Positions 20,552 to 32,449 are shown, counted from the stretch's first letter. The stretch is 39,105 bases of DNA from Chara braunii (GCA_003427395.1 BFEA01000206.1:1507896-1547000); one strand, 5' to 3'. The notes: generated from the letters alone by a model not told the origin. Program-made: numbers and translations.

Positions 20552-23074
20552 ATGGATGGGCGAAGTGGGGACGGAAGTACAGGCGTGGAGCACGACAGAG
20601 AAGGAGGGCGTTTCCCTGCCCGTCGAGATCATATGATGACAATGGATGCCATTGGAGGAAACGGCGGCGGTGGTGGTGGTGTTCACCACCATCGCAATGG
20701 TTCAAACAGTGACGAGGCGGACTTGTTAAGTCATCATGCAGGACGCATTAGCGGTGCTTCGAGTCAGAGAGTGCGCCCACAGCTGCAAATAGCATTCAGT
20801 CGTCATGATGGGAACGAGAAGGTTGGTAGTGGTGGTGGTGGTGGTGTGAGAGATGACAATGCGCTTACCCCCGGAGCTGGGGGAGGGAGCATCAGGAGGA
20901 CGCAATTGAGAGGGCACCGGCGAAGCGTAAGCACGAGTGCCGTGGATCTGGTGGTCCATGAGAGGACGTACAGATCGCAGGCGGGCAGTGGAGGAGGGAG
21001 CATAAGGAGACAGCTCCCACCTCAAGGACCGTTATCGCCGGCGCCGCACGTGGTTCAACGGTATCAGTCGCCGCCTCCATCTTCGTCATCTTCCGGGGAA
21101 GCCGAGGAGGGATCGTCGCTCTCACATCAGCAGCAGCAGTATAGGCAACCGAATGCAAGTCGCGAACAGCTTTACCATCAAGCTCAGCAGCAGCTGCAGA
21201 GGCCTCAATCCCAGGCTCAGCAGCAGCAGCAGCACCTGCAGCTCTTCTCGTTATTTCAAATGTCGTCGCCGTTGTCAGCCGGTCGAGTGACGGACGAGAG
21301 GGGCAAAGTACTAGTGGAAATCGCCGCGCCCATTTCTTCCTCGCGATCTAACCTCGGGCGATCGGCGGAAACTGGGGGCGCAGGTGCGCTGGGCGGGTTG
21401 TGTCGGGGGGTGGGTGCGTCTGGTTCTGGAGGGGAGAAGCAGTCACGCGGAGGGGGGATGGTGGCGGTCGGCGGGGAGACCAACGTGAGAGGCCAGCAGA
21501 AGCGCGTATCTCGTGGCAGCGCCACTCGAAGCCGGCATGCTAGGGCAGCCACCTGGGACGGGCAGAATAACAGATTGATGGATATGATCAACAGTCGCGG
21601 CATTGAAAGTGGGGATCGTGATAGCCCGCGATGCAGTCCGCGCGACAGTCCCCGGGCCAGCCCTCGGTCGAGTCCGCCACGCGATTGGACACGTAGCAGG
21701 GACGTTAACTTTGCGGGATCTGCAGCAGGCGCTGGGGGGCGAGCGGGAGCGGTGGGGGGTGTCGCCGGCCTTGGTGCCGCCGCCGATCGAGCACCCGTTG
21801 ACGGTGTAGCAGGACACGGGGGAGAAGCGGGGGGCGGTGTTCCCGGCCTGCCACCGGCCTCTTCGACGCCAAGAGGAGGGGGTCACTACAGGCGATCGAG
21901 CTGGGGTCACGATCGGCCTCCTCAGAGTCAAAGAGAGAGAAGAGATGTCCGACCGAACGACTGGAAAGTCCGGCAGGACGACGAGTTGTCGGTTTCCTCC
22001 GACAAATCGGATGATAAATCGCATACGCGCTTCGCGACAATCGGGGCGACGAGTGTGGAAGGGGGAGGGCGCGATTTCCCTCCAAGTACTACCGGTAGTC
22101 AGAAGAAGCAGCAGCCGGAGGAGGGTCCCGGCGCTGCCAATGTCGGGGAAAGCGGGAAGCAGCAACCTGCGCTGTTGCCGTCTCTAACAGCCGATCACCA
22201 CCAGGAAGCGGCGGCATTCTGCGGAGATGAGAGAACTGGAGTTCCAGATGCGGGGGAGGACGGGACAGCGACGCCGACCCCGCGATCGTGGGGAGAGGGA
22301 CAGGGGGGGGGCGCGGTGGGAAAGTATCAGGCGCCTCGGGGGCGGGATTCCGACTCATGCCCGTGGAGATCGGCGAAGGGGCGAAGCAGCGAGGGGGAAC
22401 GAGGAGGTGGAGGCGCTCCTGGGGTGGACGAGAGGGAGGATCCCAGCGTTGGAGCGGCCAAGCTTCAAGAACTGTGGCGCAGCGGAAGCGGCAAACAGCT
22501 GACCGGGCTGTCGAAGAATCGAGGAGCCGGACGCGATGATGAAGGCGAAGGGTGCAGAGATGGCACCGAGGACAGTGTAGGGCGCAGCGTGGCGGGGCTG
22601 GTAGCGGATGAGAGTGCGGAGGAGAAGGGGGCGGGGGAGACAGGGAGGGGAAGAGGTCGCGAGGTAGACATAGGCATCCAGAGAACTCTTTCAGGGAGAG
22701 GGGCGGCGGTAGGTGGAGGAGGTGGTGGAATAGGGGCTCCCCCGGGGGCGATAGGAATGTCGAGGGTTAACGGGTCCAGGAGGAGCAGGAGCAGGAGCGA
22801 GTCCTTTGACTGGGGCGGATCGCGGCACAGAAGTGACATGAGCAGCAACTGGAGATCGGGTGCTGGGGACGACTATGGGCACGGGGAGGGTGGGGAGGAG
22901 CATTGGGATGCAAAAGAGAGGAAGAGAGCGAGAGAAGAACGAGAGGAGAGGCGAGACAGGGATGAGATACGAGGAGGGGAGAGGGACTGGCGAGATAGGG
23001 AGTCTGCCTGGCCTCCTCACAGGGCTCCAATTTTCGCGGGAGGCGAAGCAGAATGGAGGAGCGGAGGAGGAGGT

Positions 23075-23105
<31 letters not shown>

Positions 23106-26100
23106 GAGGAGGGAGCATTCGGAAGAAGGAGACGTCGGGTTCTTCCTCCTCGGCTTCACGCCCGTCCCGATTGATGTTTGGCAGCAGAGCCTTGCCTTCA
23201 CTCGTACAGGAACTCGAGGATAAACTTTGGAAATGCCTCCTGGACTGTCCTGTCTGCTCGGAACCCGTCTCCAGGAGCGCTACGATCTGGTACTGCACGG
23301 CCTGCTACGGAATCTTCCATCTCGATTGCGTAAGGAAGTGGGCGGCCGAGACGATTGCGCTGTTTCCTCCGTTTTCCCTTCCCTCCTCCTCGATGTCGGG
23401 GGGACTGTCGGCAAAACCTGATGTCAGCTGCTCATGGCACTGTCCGGCCTGCAAGTCTTTTCAGACGACGAGTCCCGCGGAGCTCGCATGTAAGTGCTTC
23501 TGTGGGAAAAAGGAGGAGCCCACCAACAACCCCTTCATCGTCCCCCATTCCTGCGGCGAAACTTGTCATCACCCCTTGGATCGGAGCATTACCGGGGTTG
23601 GCGGTGCCGGCGCTGGTGGTGCTAAGGACGGAGGCGGTGGCGCCATCTTAACAGGCGCCGCCGCTTCCGCTTCGGCGGAAGGGGGTGGGTACCGCTGTCC
23701 TCACCTTTGCACCCTGCGTTGCCATCCAGGGCCGCATATTACCTGCACAGCCATGGCGCCCACGGTGTTCTGTTATTGTCGGAAAAGCGAGATCACGCGG
23801 AAGTGTGCGGAGTATCAGAAGCACGGGCGGAGCTGCGGGGCGACCTGCTTGCGGCAGATGTCCTGCGGGCGACACCTGTGTCCGCGAGTGTGCCATGAGG
23901 GGCCGTGCGGGCTGTGCGAGGTCACGATTAAGGCACGCTGCTTCTGCGGGCGAAAGGAGGAGCTGCAGACCTGCGGTCGCCTGAACGTCAAGGGAGATCT
24001 GTCTATCCCCCAACCAGGTGCCGGTGCTCCGTTAGGGGTGTTCTCCTGCGGCGAGAAGTGCGGGAAAATGCTTGCCTGCGGCAATCACCGATGCGAGAGG
24101 CCGTGCCATAGCGGACCCTGCGGAGCCTGCAGGTTGCTTCCTTCGGTGCTCATTCGGTGCCCTTGCGGCAAGTCGCTAATTAGAGATCTGCTGGGAGGGA
24201 AGGAGCGAAAGAGCTGTCTGGAATCCGTCCCGACATGCGAAGGGCGTTGCAGAAAGAAGCTCTCATGTGGCGAGCACGCGTGCGAGCAGGTGTGCCATAC
24301 GGGTCCGTGCCCTCCCTGCGAGGTCCTCGTTGATCAGAAATGCCGCTGCGGCTCGTCCTCTAGACAGGTCCCTTGCTTTCAGGTCACTCCTTCCAATGCT
24401 GCTGTTGTTGCTTCTGCTGCAGATACTAGTGCAACTGTCACCACCTGTAGAGAGCGCTCGAGTGGGTGGTTTGCCTGTAACACCAAATGCGGGCGGGTGA
24501 AGAACTGCGGACGGCATACTTGTGCGGCAGTCTGTTGCAGTGCCATGAACCGTCCAACAGAAGAGGAGGATGGCAGTGCGGCGAATGAGTCGCATCGGTG
24601 CATGCTTGTATGCGGAAGGAAGCTCCGGTGTGGGCGGCACACCTGCCAGGAGCTTTGTCATGAAGGGCCGTGCCCTCCTTGCACGGATTACCTTTCCGTG
24701 GACAAGGGGCTGTCGTGCGCCTGCGGGCGGGCTTTCATTCCCCCGCCTGTGCCGTGCGGCACCCCTCAACCTGCCTGTCCCTTTCCGTGCTCCAAGCCGC
24801 AGAATTGCGGCCATGCCACTACTCATCTTTGCCACTTCGGCGCATGCCCTCCTTGCACGGAACCGGTGGAGAAGGAGTGCGAGGGGGGGCATGTGGTCCT
24901 GCGAGGCGTGCCATGTGGGTCCAGGGACATCCGTTGCAATGCTATCTGTGGGAAGATGCGTGCCTGCGGCCGGCCGTGCACACGCACATGCCACAGACCC
25001 CCGTGCGACTCGCCCGATGTGGCCGCAGGGGAAGACAGGGAAGATGGAGTTAGGGATCGCGACCGTGGAGGAGGAGAAGATGGGAGGAGGCAGTGCTCCG
25101 CGGGACCTATTGACCTAGCGAACTGTTATAATAACGATGATGCGGCGGAGCAGTCGTGCGTCCTGACTATGGTGCGTAGGGATCCCCATTGGGTGGCGGA
25201 AGTGGAGGCCAGGCTGCGCTACTTGCTCACCCTCGAGTCTCGTTGGCGGGAGGTATGTTCCGCGGGCGCTATTGAGGTTGATAGTGGGGGACTGCGGGTT
25301 CATGTCTTCGCTTATCTCGAGAAGGAGCGTAGGGATGTTATCAAAGCGATTGCTCGAGAGTGGGATATGGAGGCCCTGTCTGTTGGGTGGGAGCCGAAGA
25401 GGTTCGTTGTCGTCTTCGCCACGGGCAGATCTCAGGCCCCTCTTCGACTGCCTCTCTCTGCAGCTTTGGCATTCTCCTCGCACGCCAACGCGGTTATTGA
25501 GCCGGTCCTCGACAAGGACCTGGACATGGATCCGGACCGCGTTGTGACTTTCTTTGATTGGCCGGAGGACTTGGACGTAGCAGCAGAGCTTGCTAAATTC
25601 GACGAGGAATGCGAGCTCGTCTTCCTCAGCGAACGGAACGCCATCGCTGTGTTCGGGCAAAGTGCGGAAACGGCCGCTGCAGTTCTGAAGAGGGTGGATG
25701 GGGCCTCCACGTACTCCGGGGCAGTCGCCCCGGTAGCTGCTGCAGCTGCTGCTGCAACTTCGTCGTCGGCGTACCTGTCTGCCACGCCATCTGGCGGCGC
25801 AACAGCCTGGGGACGAGGGGGGCGTGCCTTGTGGGGCCGAGGGCCTGCAATCGCGGAGAACCGGGGAGTTGCTGCTTCCAGTGAAGCTCAAGGGTCATCA
25901 TGCGGGAATGTGAGAGACCCGGTCAGAGCTGGGTTGATTGGGAATGGCATTAAGAGCGGCAGCTTCGGGAATGAGCTGAACTTAGCTGGAGGGAACACTT
26001 GCCTGCTATGGGAGGGCGGAGTCGTGTCCGCTTCCTCTCCGGCTCTGTCGTGGATGGACACAGGTGGATGGCGCCTGCCGGAGTGGGATAACCCCCCCCC

Positions 26101-26515
26101 CCCCTCCTCTTCTTCGTCGGCGGAGGCCCAGGGTTTCCGTGTCGTAAGGGGGGAAGATGCAGATCAGAGTAGCAGCAGGTTTAATACGCCGGCAGAGAAG
26201 AGTCATTCGCAAGGAGGGGCTATTATGAGCACATCGGAGCCGGCACGGCAGAACGCGCCGTCGAGTTCCGATGATGCGGGAGGCATTGGGAGGAGCCGAG
26301 AAGGGGTCGTGGGGAAAGGAACGTCCAGTGCAGGGTGCGCCTCAAGCCGTGACGAGTCCCCGAGAAGCACCTCGAGTGTCATCGTCCGTAATGACGATGT
26401 GGCGGAGGATGGGAGGTGGGAAACCTTGGCAGGCCTGACTTTGGGCGAGGACAGCTCCAAAGACGACGATGAGGATTGCTGGGAAGACGCGGTTGGGGAG
26501 GAGTTCATTATGTGA
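20552..26515 (+). CDS. NFXL1: NFXL1-type zinc-finger protein (NF-X1 family), 1987 aa
   Basis: Uninterrupted frame. The start ATG at 20552 has A at -3 and G at +4. Residues 1 to ~870 are low-complexity and probably disordered: Gln runs, DSPR/SPR repeats (~358-380), an Arg/Glu-rich stretch (~788-820) and 17 Gly (838-854). A RING-like C4HC3 finger follows: C899, C902, C915, C918, H923, C926 and a final CPAC. About eight NF-X1 fingers span ~980-1490, with CGRHLCPRVCHEGPCGLC-type repeats. Residues ~1540-1728 match the plant NFXL1 C-terminal domain (GWEPKRFVVV, DMDPDRVVTFFD, ECELVFL). The C-terminus is acidic. Family knowledge: nuclear regulators; Arabidopsis NFXL1 (about 1190 aa) affects stress and defence responses, and the RING may give ubiquitin-ligase activity. 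The excess length here is N-terminal. No intron is visible. Orthology is strong; the function is inferred. Confidence 0.93.
23063..23113 (+). repeat. GGN trinucleotide run encoding 17 Gly
   Basis: Mostly GGA codons, with a GGT/GGG patch at the start, just upstream of the RING-like finger of the NFXL1-type protein. It is a likely site of length polymorphism. Confidence 0.95.
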
Positions 26516-28840
26516 ATGAAAGCACGGTGTCCACTCACGGGGACGACATCTGTCGGCGGACTTCTGTGGCGGGTGGGTTGGCTCACTCCTCCTTTTCATC
26601 CTCGCCTTAAGAATTTGAGTCTCATTGTTTTGTTTCGGGTTGGGGGATCGATCGGACGACCTGTTTTTTGATAATTTTCTTTCAGTGAATTCTTTGTTAT
26701 TGTAATTTGCCAATGGTTAACTGCATTTTCGATTTGTAGGGGACTTGTGAAGCTGATCATGATGATGTATGTAGGAGGCGGAGAACTACCTGGATTTTGA
26801 TTTATCTATCTGGATTGATTTACAGTATCTATCTGGTGAAAGAAGATAGTACGATCGTGTCGAAGCGACAGGCGAGGAGATTCTGTCTGTGTGGCAGTGT
26901 GTGGCAGTGGAGGAAGGTCGTGTGTACAGCAGCAAAACTGTGGTTGGTATGAGAATGACAAGATGGGCCCGCGAGCGGAGCGTATGAACGCCGCTTTCTC
27001 TCGGACGCAAGGAGAGGGCCGTGGTCGGAGAAGTGGAAAGGAGTTATACTAGTATTGTGTGAGCGAGGCTTTGTTTGTCGCTTGCCAAGGTTGTGTGAGT
27101 AATAGATGGCGTCATTGTGCTGATTCCGGAGATCTCCTCAGACGATGAGGCCTGTCGCTATTACTTGTAGTAGACTTGTAGAAGGGCTGGCGTGTCGTGA
27201 AGGTGTTTGATGCCGGCGCATGCCAATGCCGAACGTGCACGGTTCAGTCTCTGTGACGAAGAGAAGGATTCACAGCACCGTCTTGCGTGGAAGATGCGCG
27301 CGTTTAGCGTGCCCTAGGACCCTAGCCGTCGAGGCCTCAGGCTCAGGTCGTGCTGCTGTTTTGCTGGTTGTACGTGCGTTTGAGGCTGTTTGTTTGTGAC
27401 ATCGAATTGGCCGGATGGCCGTCGGCTGGTTCTTCCGCTCGTCCGTCTTGGCAGGGCGGGTGGAGTTTCGGCAATTTTTTTACAGGGAGGAAAGTGCCGA
27501 GAAGCGGAATGCGATGTTGGTTGGGTTTGCGCCGGCCGGGCGGGTTGGGAGGGTTTTTTGGGGGGCAAGTTGTTGGAATGCGATAGCGTGGAGTCGTGGA
27601 CAATAGAGGAACAAGCAAGCGAAGGTACTTAGGTAGACAGCGGCACTTAGTTTGGTTTGTATCAGCAATAATTCAGCCATAATTTCCGTTTATGGCATTT
27701 CGGGGAGGATGACCACTTGCTTGCTCGCTCTCTGGGTAGCTCTTTGTGTGTGCCCGATGGCCCCTCTGCTCTGCTCTTGACCGTTTGTGCGCGCGTGCGA
27801 CGTTATTCCCTGGAACGAATGGAGGCCAGAGGCGGTTCTGAGACATCATAATGATGGAGGAGGAGGAGGAGCGGGTATTGACGATGAACGGGACTTCGTG
27901 TAGTGGAGGGAGCAGTGGCAACTTGAGGGAGGTAAAATATGGGCGGAACTGGTGCAGGTGCTCATACTGACCGTTGCTGTAAGTTATCTTCGGATCGCAC
28001 TCGGGATAGGATGTGATTCGGAGCCAGGTCACGTATGATGGGGAATGCACAAGCTTCGCAAGGCTTAGCTGGGAACGATGACGATTAGCGTGATTCATAG
28101 ACAACAAAAGGAAATTAAAATTGAAGAGGAATCGTTGGTGGGAGAGCAGTTGATGAGGGCACGATTACTTACGGCAGGAAGGAAATTATCGCTTCACCTA
28201 ATTTCAACAATTGATTGATTTATTGATTTGGAAGTACAGATTGGCATCAGCAGGTTCAAATGGGGATGTCAATGGTAGTTGAGGGTAGGCTTTTTTCCAA
28301 TAATCCTTTCTGGATTGGTGTCGGTTCGAGGATGTAGGTGGCGGCTGACTTTTGTGTGTAGAGAGGGCAGTTGAGCTTCCACTGGAACCTTCTTTCCAAT
28401 CATCTCCACCAATTGCAGGCTACGGCTTGGGGCTCAGTACGGGACATTTGTTTTTTTTGGTTGCTTTTTAGTCTCCCCATTGGGAACGGATTTCTGGACA
28501 CATTCATTTTAAAGGATTTCTGTATTTTGGCTCTACGACTTTGAGATCATCTCGTCCCTGTAATTGAAGATCTGCCCAACAGTGAAGAGATGATTTGTTA
28601 TACGAACACAGATTCTGTTGTCATGGTTTGACCACTCTACACCTAACTTCAGCACAGTGACATGCTTCTTCGCTGTCGACCCTGTAGTCGACTGCGCACA
28701 GTGACTATGCATTATGTGAGTTTTCCTCCTCCTCGTTGTCCGTTTTTGATCGACGTCTGTCCATTTCTAGTGGATGGAATGGCATGATGCAATTTCTCTT
28801 CATGGAACTTCTGTGTTGGAATGTTCAACCTCAAACATTG
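26516..28840 (+). other. 3' flank of the NFXL1-type gene; no further gene seen
   Basis: Contains the presumed 3' UTR. TGTAA at 26701-26705 is the polyadenylation word of chlorophyte algae and is listed only as a candidate; no canonical AATAAA lies close behind the stop. Open frames between 27300 and 28110 overlap on both strands and show no family. Nothing else is recognised. Confidence 0.4.
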
Positions 28841-28952
28841 TTTCTATGAGCTCTAGTGCTATCAATAATTTCTATGAGTTCTAGTGCTATCAATAATTTC
28901 TATGAGTTCTAGTGCTATCAATAACTTCTATGAGTTCTAGTGCTATCAATAC
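28841..28952. repeat. 28-bp tandem repeat, 4 copies
   Basis: Four head-to-tail copies of TTTCTATGAGTTCTAGTGCT plus ATCAATAA. They are almost identical (one C/T change in copy 1, end changes in copy 4), so the expansion is recent. Confidence 0.97.
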
Positions 28953-29130
28953 AATGCGCGGTTATAGTCTCTCTGCACTCTGACCTGAAGACTGCCCTGA
29001 ATACAACAGGTATAATAGCAACCCCAGATAATTTTTGGGAAGGGTCACCCATTAAAGGATCAATCCATTGGGAGCGTGGGGAAGATGTGAGCGTGCTCAC
29101 TGTAACCGTCAAATGCGCTCTATCGCGTTT

Positions 29131-29677
29131 CAAGGCCCCACAGACCAAAAAAAAAAAAAAAAACTTCTCATTCTTCTTTCGTCTCTTCTTCTTCTTCGTC
29201 GTCCGCTTCTTCTCCGTGCTCCGCCATAGCGCTTCTTCTTTCACCTGCTTGTTCCGCCATAGCGGTTCCCTCTCTCCTTCCTCTTCCTCCGTCAGTCTCC
29301 CTCCCTCCACATAGTCTCCCTTTCTCCTTCCTCTGCTATCTCCTCCCTCCATCCACAGTCTCCCTCTCGCCCCCATCCTCCATCAGTAAACCTCCCTCCA
29401 CCTCTCTCCTTCCTCCACCATAACTCCCTCTCTCTTCCTCCACATCAATCTCCGTTCCTCTGCCATAGTCTCCCTCCCTTCCCCCTCCTCCTCCTTATCA
29501 GTCTCCCTCCCTCCTCCTCCATAGTCTACCTCCCTCCTGCAAAACGGACAACCCCTAATATACCCCCCACTCCCCCCTCGACACACTGAAACCGATCTCC
29601 CTGAAGAAAAACAATGAGGCCGGATTTGAGGAGTATTGGAAGAGCGCAGCAAGGGCCCCACAGACCCAAAAAAAAAA
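29131..29677. repeat. Polypyrimidine tract bounded by two GCCCCACAGACC-poly(A) words
   Basis: CAAGGCCCCACAGACC followed by 17 A (29131-29163) recurs as CAAGGGCCCCACAGACCC followed by 10 A (29650-29677). Between them is a CT-rich tract of degenerate CTCCCTCC and CCATAGTCT words. The two words could be 3' ends of a retroposon or a duplicated flank. There is no coding evidence. The CT-rich frame at 28918-29376 on the minus strand is Glu/Arg-rich artefact. Confidence 0.5.
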
Positions 29678-29849
29678 GCAAGCATTCCGGTGGATTTTGC
29701 TCATGCCCGGGGTACCCTGGGCGAGGCGCGTTGGGTGCCCGGCCGGGCACCTCGGGAAAGCTAGCTACAACCCTTCTTTTTTTTGTTTATTGTTTGCCCA
29801 CGAAAAAATCTGTGGAAAATCAGAAAAACCCTCCCATTTCATCTGTTTT

Positions 29850-29891
29850 TTTTCTTTTTCTTTTTCTTTTTCTTTTTCTTTTTCTTTCTTT
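29850..29891. repeat. (CTTTTT)n microsatellite
   Basis: Hexamer repeats of T5C, about six copies, followed by a CTTT stretch. Confidence 0.85.
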
Positions 29892-29936
29892 TTATGGGTT
29901 TTTCTGTGCACACCGGTGTTGCCTTCCACAAGTGCA

Positions 29937-30040
29937 CGCAAGTTTAACACAGTTGCACTTCACAGCAAAACAGCACCCTTCCACAAGTGCTGATGCGGGT
30001 GTGCTGTTTTGCTGTGAAGTGCAACTGTGTTAAACTTGCG
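29937..30040. repeat. Long hairpin: 40-bp perfect inverted repeat, 24-nt loop
   Basis: Arms 29937-29976 and 30001-30040 are exact reverse complements over 40 bp (outer ends CGCAAGTTTAAC and GTTAAACTTGCG). The loop is 29977-30000. Outside the left arm the word CCTTCCACAAGTGC (29922-29935) is repeated in the loop (29978-29991), so the structure may have formed by an inverted duplication of a neighbouring segment. If transcribed it would give a small-RNA-precursor-like foldback. Confidence 0.95.
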
Positions 30041-30199
30041 AAACCATAGTTGTCCTTAAACGAACCTGATGTTGCCTTCCACATGGCTCTTTGCGTGCAC
30101 AGCAAATTGGTTCCACCTTGTGCATTGGTCTTGCATCTATCTTGTGCATTAAAGATCGGTTCTGTTGTTGTTGTGGGAACCATAAGCCTTTGTTGTGTG

Positions 30200-30890
30200 G
30201 GGTGGCTCAATTGCGCTTGCATTCTTCGTTTGACACAGCCCGGTAAGTGGTTGGCCTCTTACCTTGTTAGTTCCATTTTGTGAATTGCATTCAGTTTCGT
30301 TTGTGTGTAGTGTGGGCCACGGGCTCTGCCTGGTGCTTCCGTCTGTCTTCTCCAGGCTGTCCGTTCGTCTTCTCCTGTGGCATTTGGCTTCATTTGTGCA
30401 CATCATTGGCCACTGGGTGTGTTCATCTCTGCCTGGTGTTTCCGTTAGTTTTCTCCAGGCTGTGTCCGTTCCTCTTCTTCGATCGCATTCTGCATGTGCC
30501 ACAGCTTTGCAAGTGGTTGGCGTCTACCTCACTCTCCTTTTGTTAGTCCCAAAGGCCTTTGACTTCATTTGTGCACAGCCACCGGTAAGTGCCCAGTGTC
30601 TACCTCTCTGCCCTGTGCTTTCATTAGTCTTCTGCAGGTTCTTTTCTCTTCTGGTTAGTGCCCCCAACCTGGCACCATTGCTGCATATACATCACCTTGC
30701 AAGTTCATCTCCCTATCATTAGTTGCAGTTGCCTTTGTTCAGTGCTTAGCAGTCGTATCTGCCTGCTGCACTGCATTTTGGCCCCGCTGGTTGCCTTTGC
30801 TCACTTCTGCCTGTTGCTCTGCATTCACTTTGACCACTTGTTGTTGCTTGTATGATTGCTGCCTGCTGCTCTGTTGGCAGATGTTAATTT
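30200..30890. repeat. Degenerate ~100-bp tandem array
   Basis: Recurring words are TTCATTTGTGCACA (30390, 30561), TCTGCCTGGTG(C/T)TTCCGT (30325, 30430), TTCTCCAGGCTGT (30347, 30455), GGTAAGTGG or CAAGTGGTTGGC (30241, 30509) and TTAGT-C/T-T. They recur with roughly 90-110 bp spacing. The plus-strand open frames here (for example 30264-30722) are translations of this array, not a gene. Confidence 0.65.
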
Positions 30891-31213
30891 CCCTGTAGTA
30901 CTTGCTATCCCCTGTTCACGCCTTCCTGAAGCCACCCATCTGCCTCCCAAGTGATGGCCAGGCACAACACATTTGCTCTGCGGTGCCGTGGTACATCATC
31001 TACTTCCTGCCATGCCGTGGTTGGTTGTGGTTTGTATGGTCCATTCCAGTGCGCAATTTTGGTGGTGTGCTGACGTCATGTGCTGCTTGCCTCGTCCTGT
31101 CAGTGATGTGTTATGCTCCTGGCCAATTTCAAAGTACACATTCATCAGAAAGTACAACGCTGTCCTGTTGCAAAAAGAAATGAATGAACTTGAGAGGAGG
31201 GAGAGGGAAAGAA

Positions 31214-31262
31214 GAAGAAGAAGAAGAAGAAGAAGAAAAAGAAGAAAGAAAGAAAAAGAAGA
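31214..31262. repeat. (GAA)n microsatellite
   Basis: GAA trinucleotides with AAAG interruptions. Open frames over it are Arg/Lys or Phe/Ser runs and not coding. Confidence 0.9.
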
Positions 31263-31665
31263 TGTACACCAGCATAGACCAGTGGTAATGCTCTCCTTCT
31301 TTGCCAACCACTCTCCTCCTCCTTATCTCCTCCCCTCTTGTTCAATCAATAGTTCAATCAAGAAATAATAATAATAATGTTGAATGGCTGAACCAGAATC
31401 AATGTCCGAATCCCTCTTCTACTGCAGGTATCTCACATGAGGTCCACCATAGCCATGGCACCCTTCTCCTTCCTCTTTTCGAAGGCGTAGGCTATGGCGG
31501 ACTGCTAGGGCCTTGCCCTGATGTGCAGAAGACAACTCAAGCAGCTATTGCTGCTCTAGCTCAGGCCGCCATGCCTGACTCTGCCTCAAAGCTTCTTGGT
31601 GTAGCTTTTCCCCCGCTGGCGCCTTCTTGCTGCAGCGCCCACCAAGGTGATGAAGATGGCAACCA

Positions 31666-31711
31666 CCATAGCCAGGTAAGTACCTCTGCCATAGCCAGGT
31701 AAGTACCTCTG
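31666..31711. repeat. 23-bp perfect tandem duplication containing a splice-donor-like word
   Basis: Two identical copies, each with CAGGTAAGTAC, which fits a strong 5' splice-donor consensus (CAG|GTAAGT). No exon could be supported on either side. Confidence 0.9.
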
Positions 31712-31719
31712 CCTCTCCT

Positions 31720-32449
31720 TCCTTCCCAGTCCTTGTCTTCCTTCTCCTCGTATCCTTGCTCCTTCCCCTGCAGCGCTGCTCCGAGCAAGCGCGGCTCCAG
31801 CCAGTGCTCCAACCAGTGTGTCGCCAAACTGGAACACCGACAATTAGGAGCACCTTGCTCCCCTTGGAGATATGGCGGCCTGCTTGCCTCTTGGCGAGTG
31901 ACCTCCTAGGCTGCGCGGCCTCGGAACAATCAGTACCTCCTCCCTTTCGGAGGGAAACATCACTGCAGACTCTGATATTGCCCGTACAGACCCTAGACTC
32001 AGACTGGTTGGACTGGTACCCGCCTAGACCTAGCCTACAAATACCGGGCCTCTAAAAAAATAATAACTTTTGGCTTCTTCTGCTGCTCCTCGAGTACCCG
32101 GCACATCTACCTCTACTTGGTGTGGTACCGGGCTACCTGCTACTTGAGTGTTTTTTCTGCTGCTGTCGCGGGCCTCTTTCCCTGACACTGAGTGTTTTCC
32201 CCGCTGCAACCCTCAATGTCACGGCCACATGTAGTAAGTACCGGCCCTTCGGGCCTTTCGAACAACCAAGTGCCCTTGCGGGTAACACACACACAAGCCC
32301 ACAAGCACTCCGACAGGCATGCAGACCAGCAAGCACACACCCACACAGACTTAGAAAACTTAGCAACTAGCGGGAAACTCAGTAAGGCATACATTCCATG
32401 AGCAAAACTCAGAAATGTTGTCTCAGTCCGTGTTTGGCAGGTCATTACA
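31720..32449 (-). mobile_element. Probable 3' LTR (start defined, end uncertain)
   Basis: The minus-strand sequence starts TGTAATGACCTGCC just after the polypurine tract, as expected for an LTR. The other end (a minus-strand CA followed by a target duplication) could not be located, so 31720 is a guess. Inside are a short hairpin GGCCC-TTC-GGGCC (about 32244-32256) and two GAGTGTTTT-CTGCTG-like direct repeats. Confidence 0.45.

Noticed and set aside
21443-25891. Long antisense frames inside the NFXL1-type gene (for example 21443-22165, 24263-24994, 25115-25891)
   Set aside because: Shadows of a GC-rich coding strand, without recognisable domains; the + strand frame has clear zinc-finger conservation.
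30264-30722. 152-codon plus-strand open frame as a gene
   Set aside because: It is the translation of a degenerate ~100-bp tandem array.
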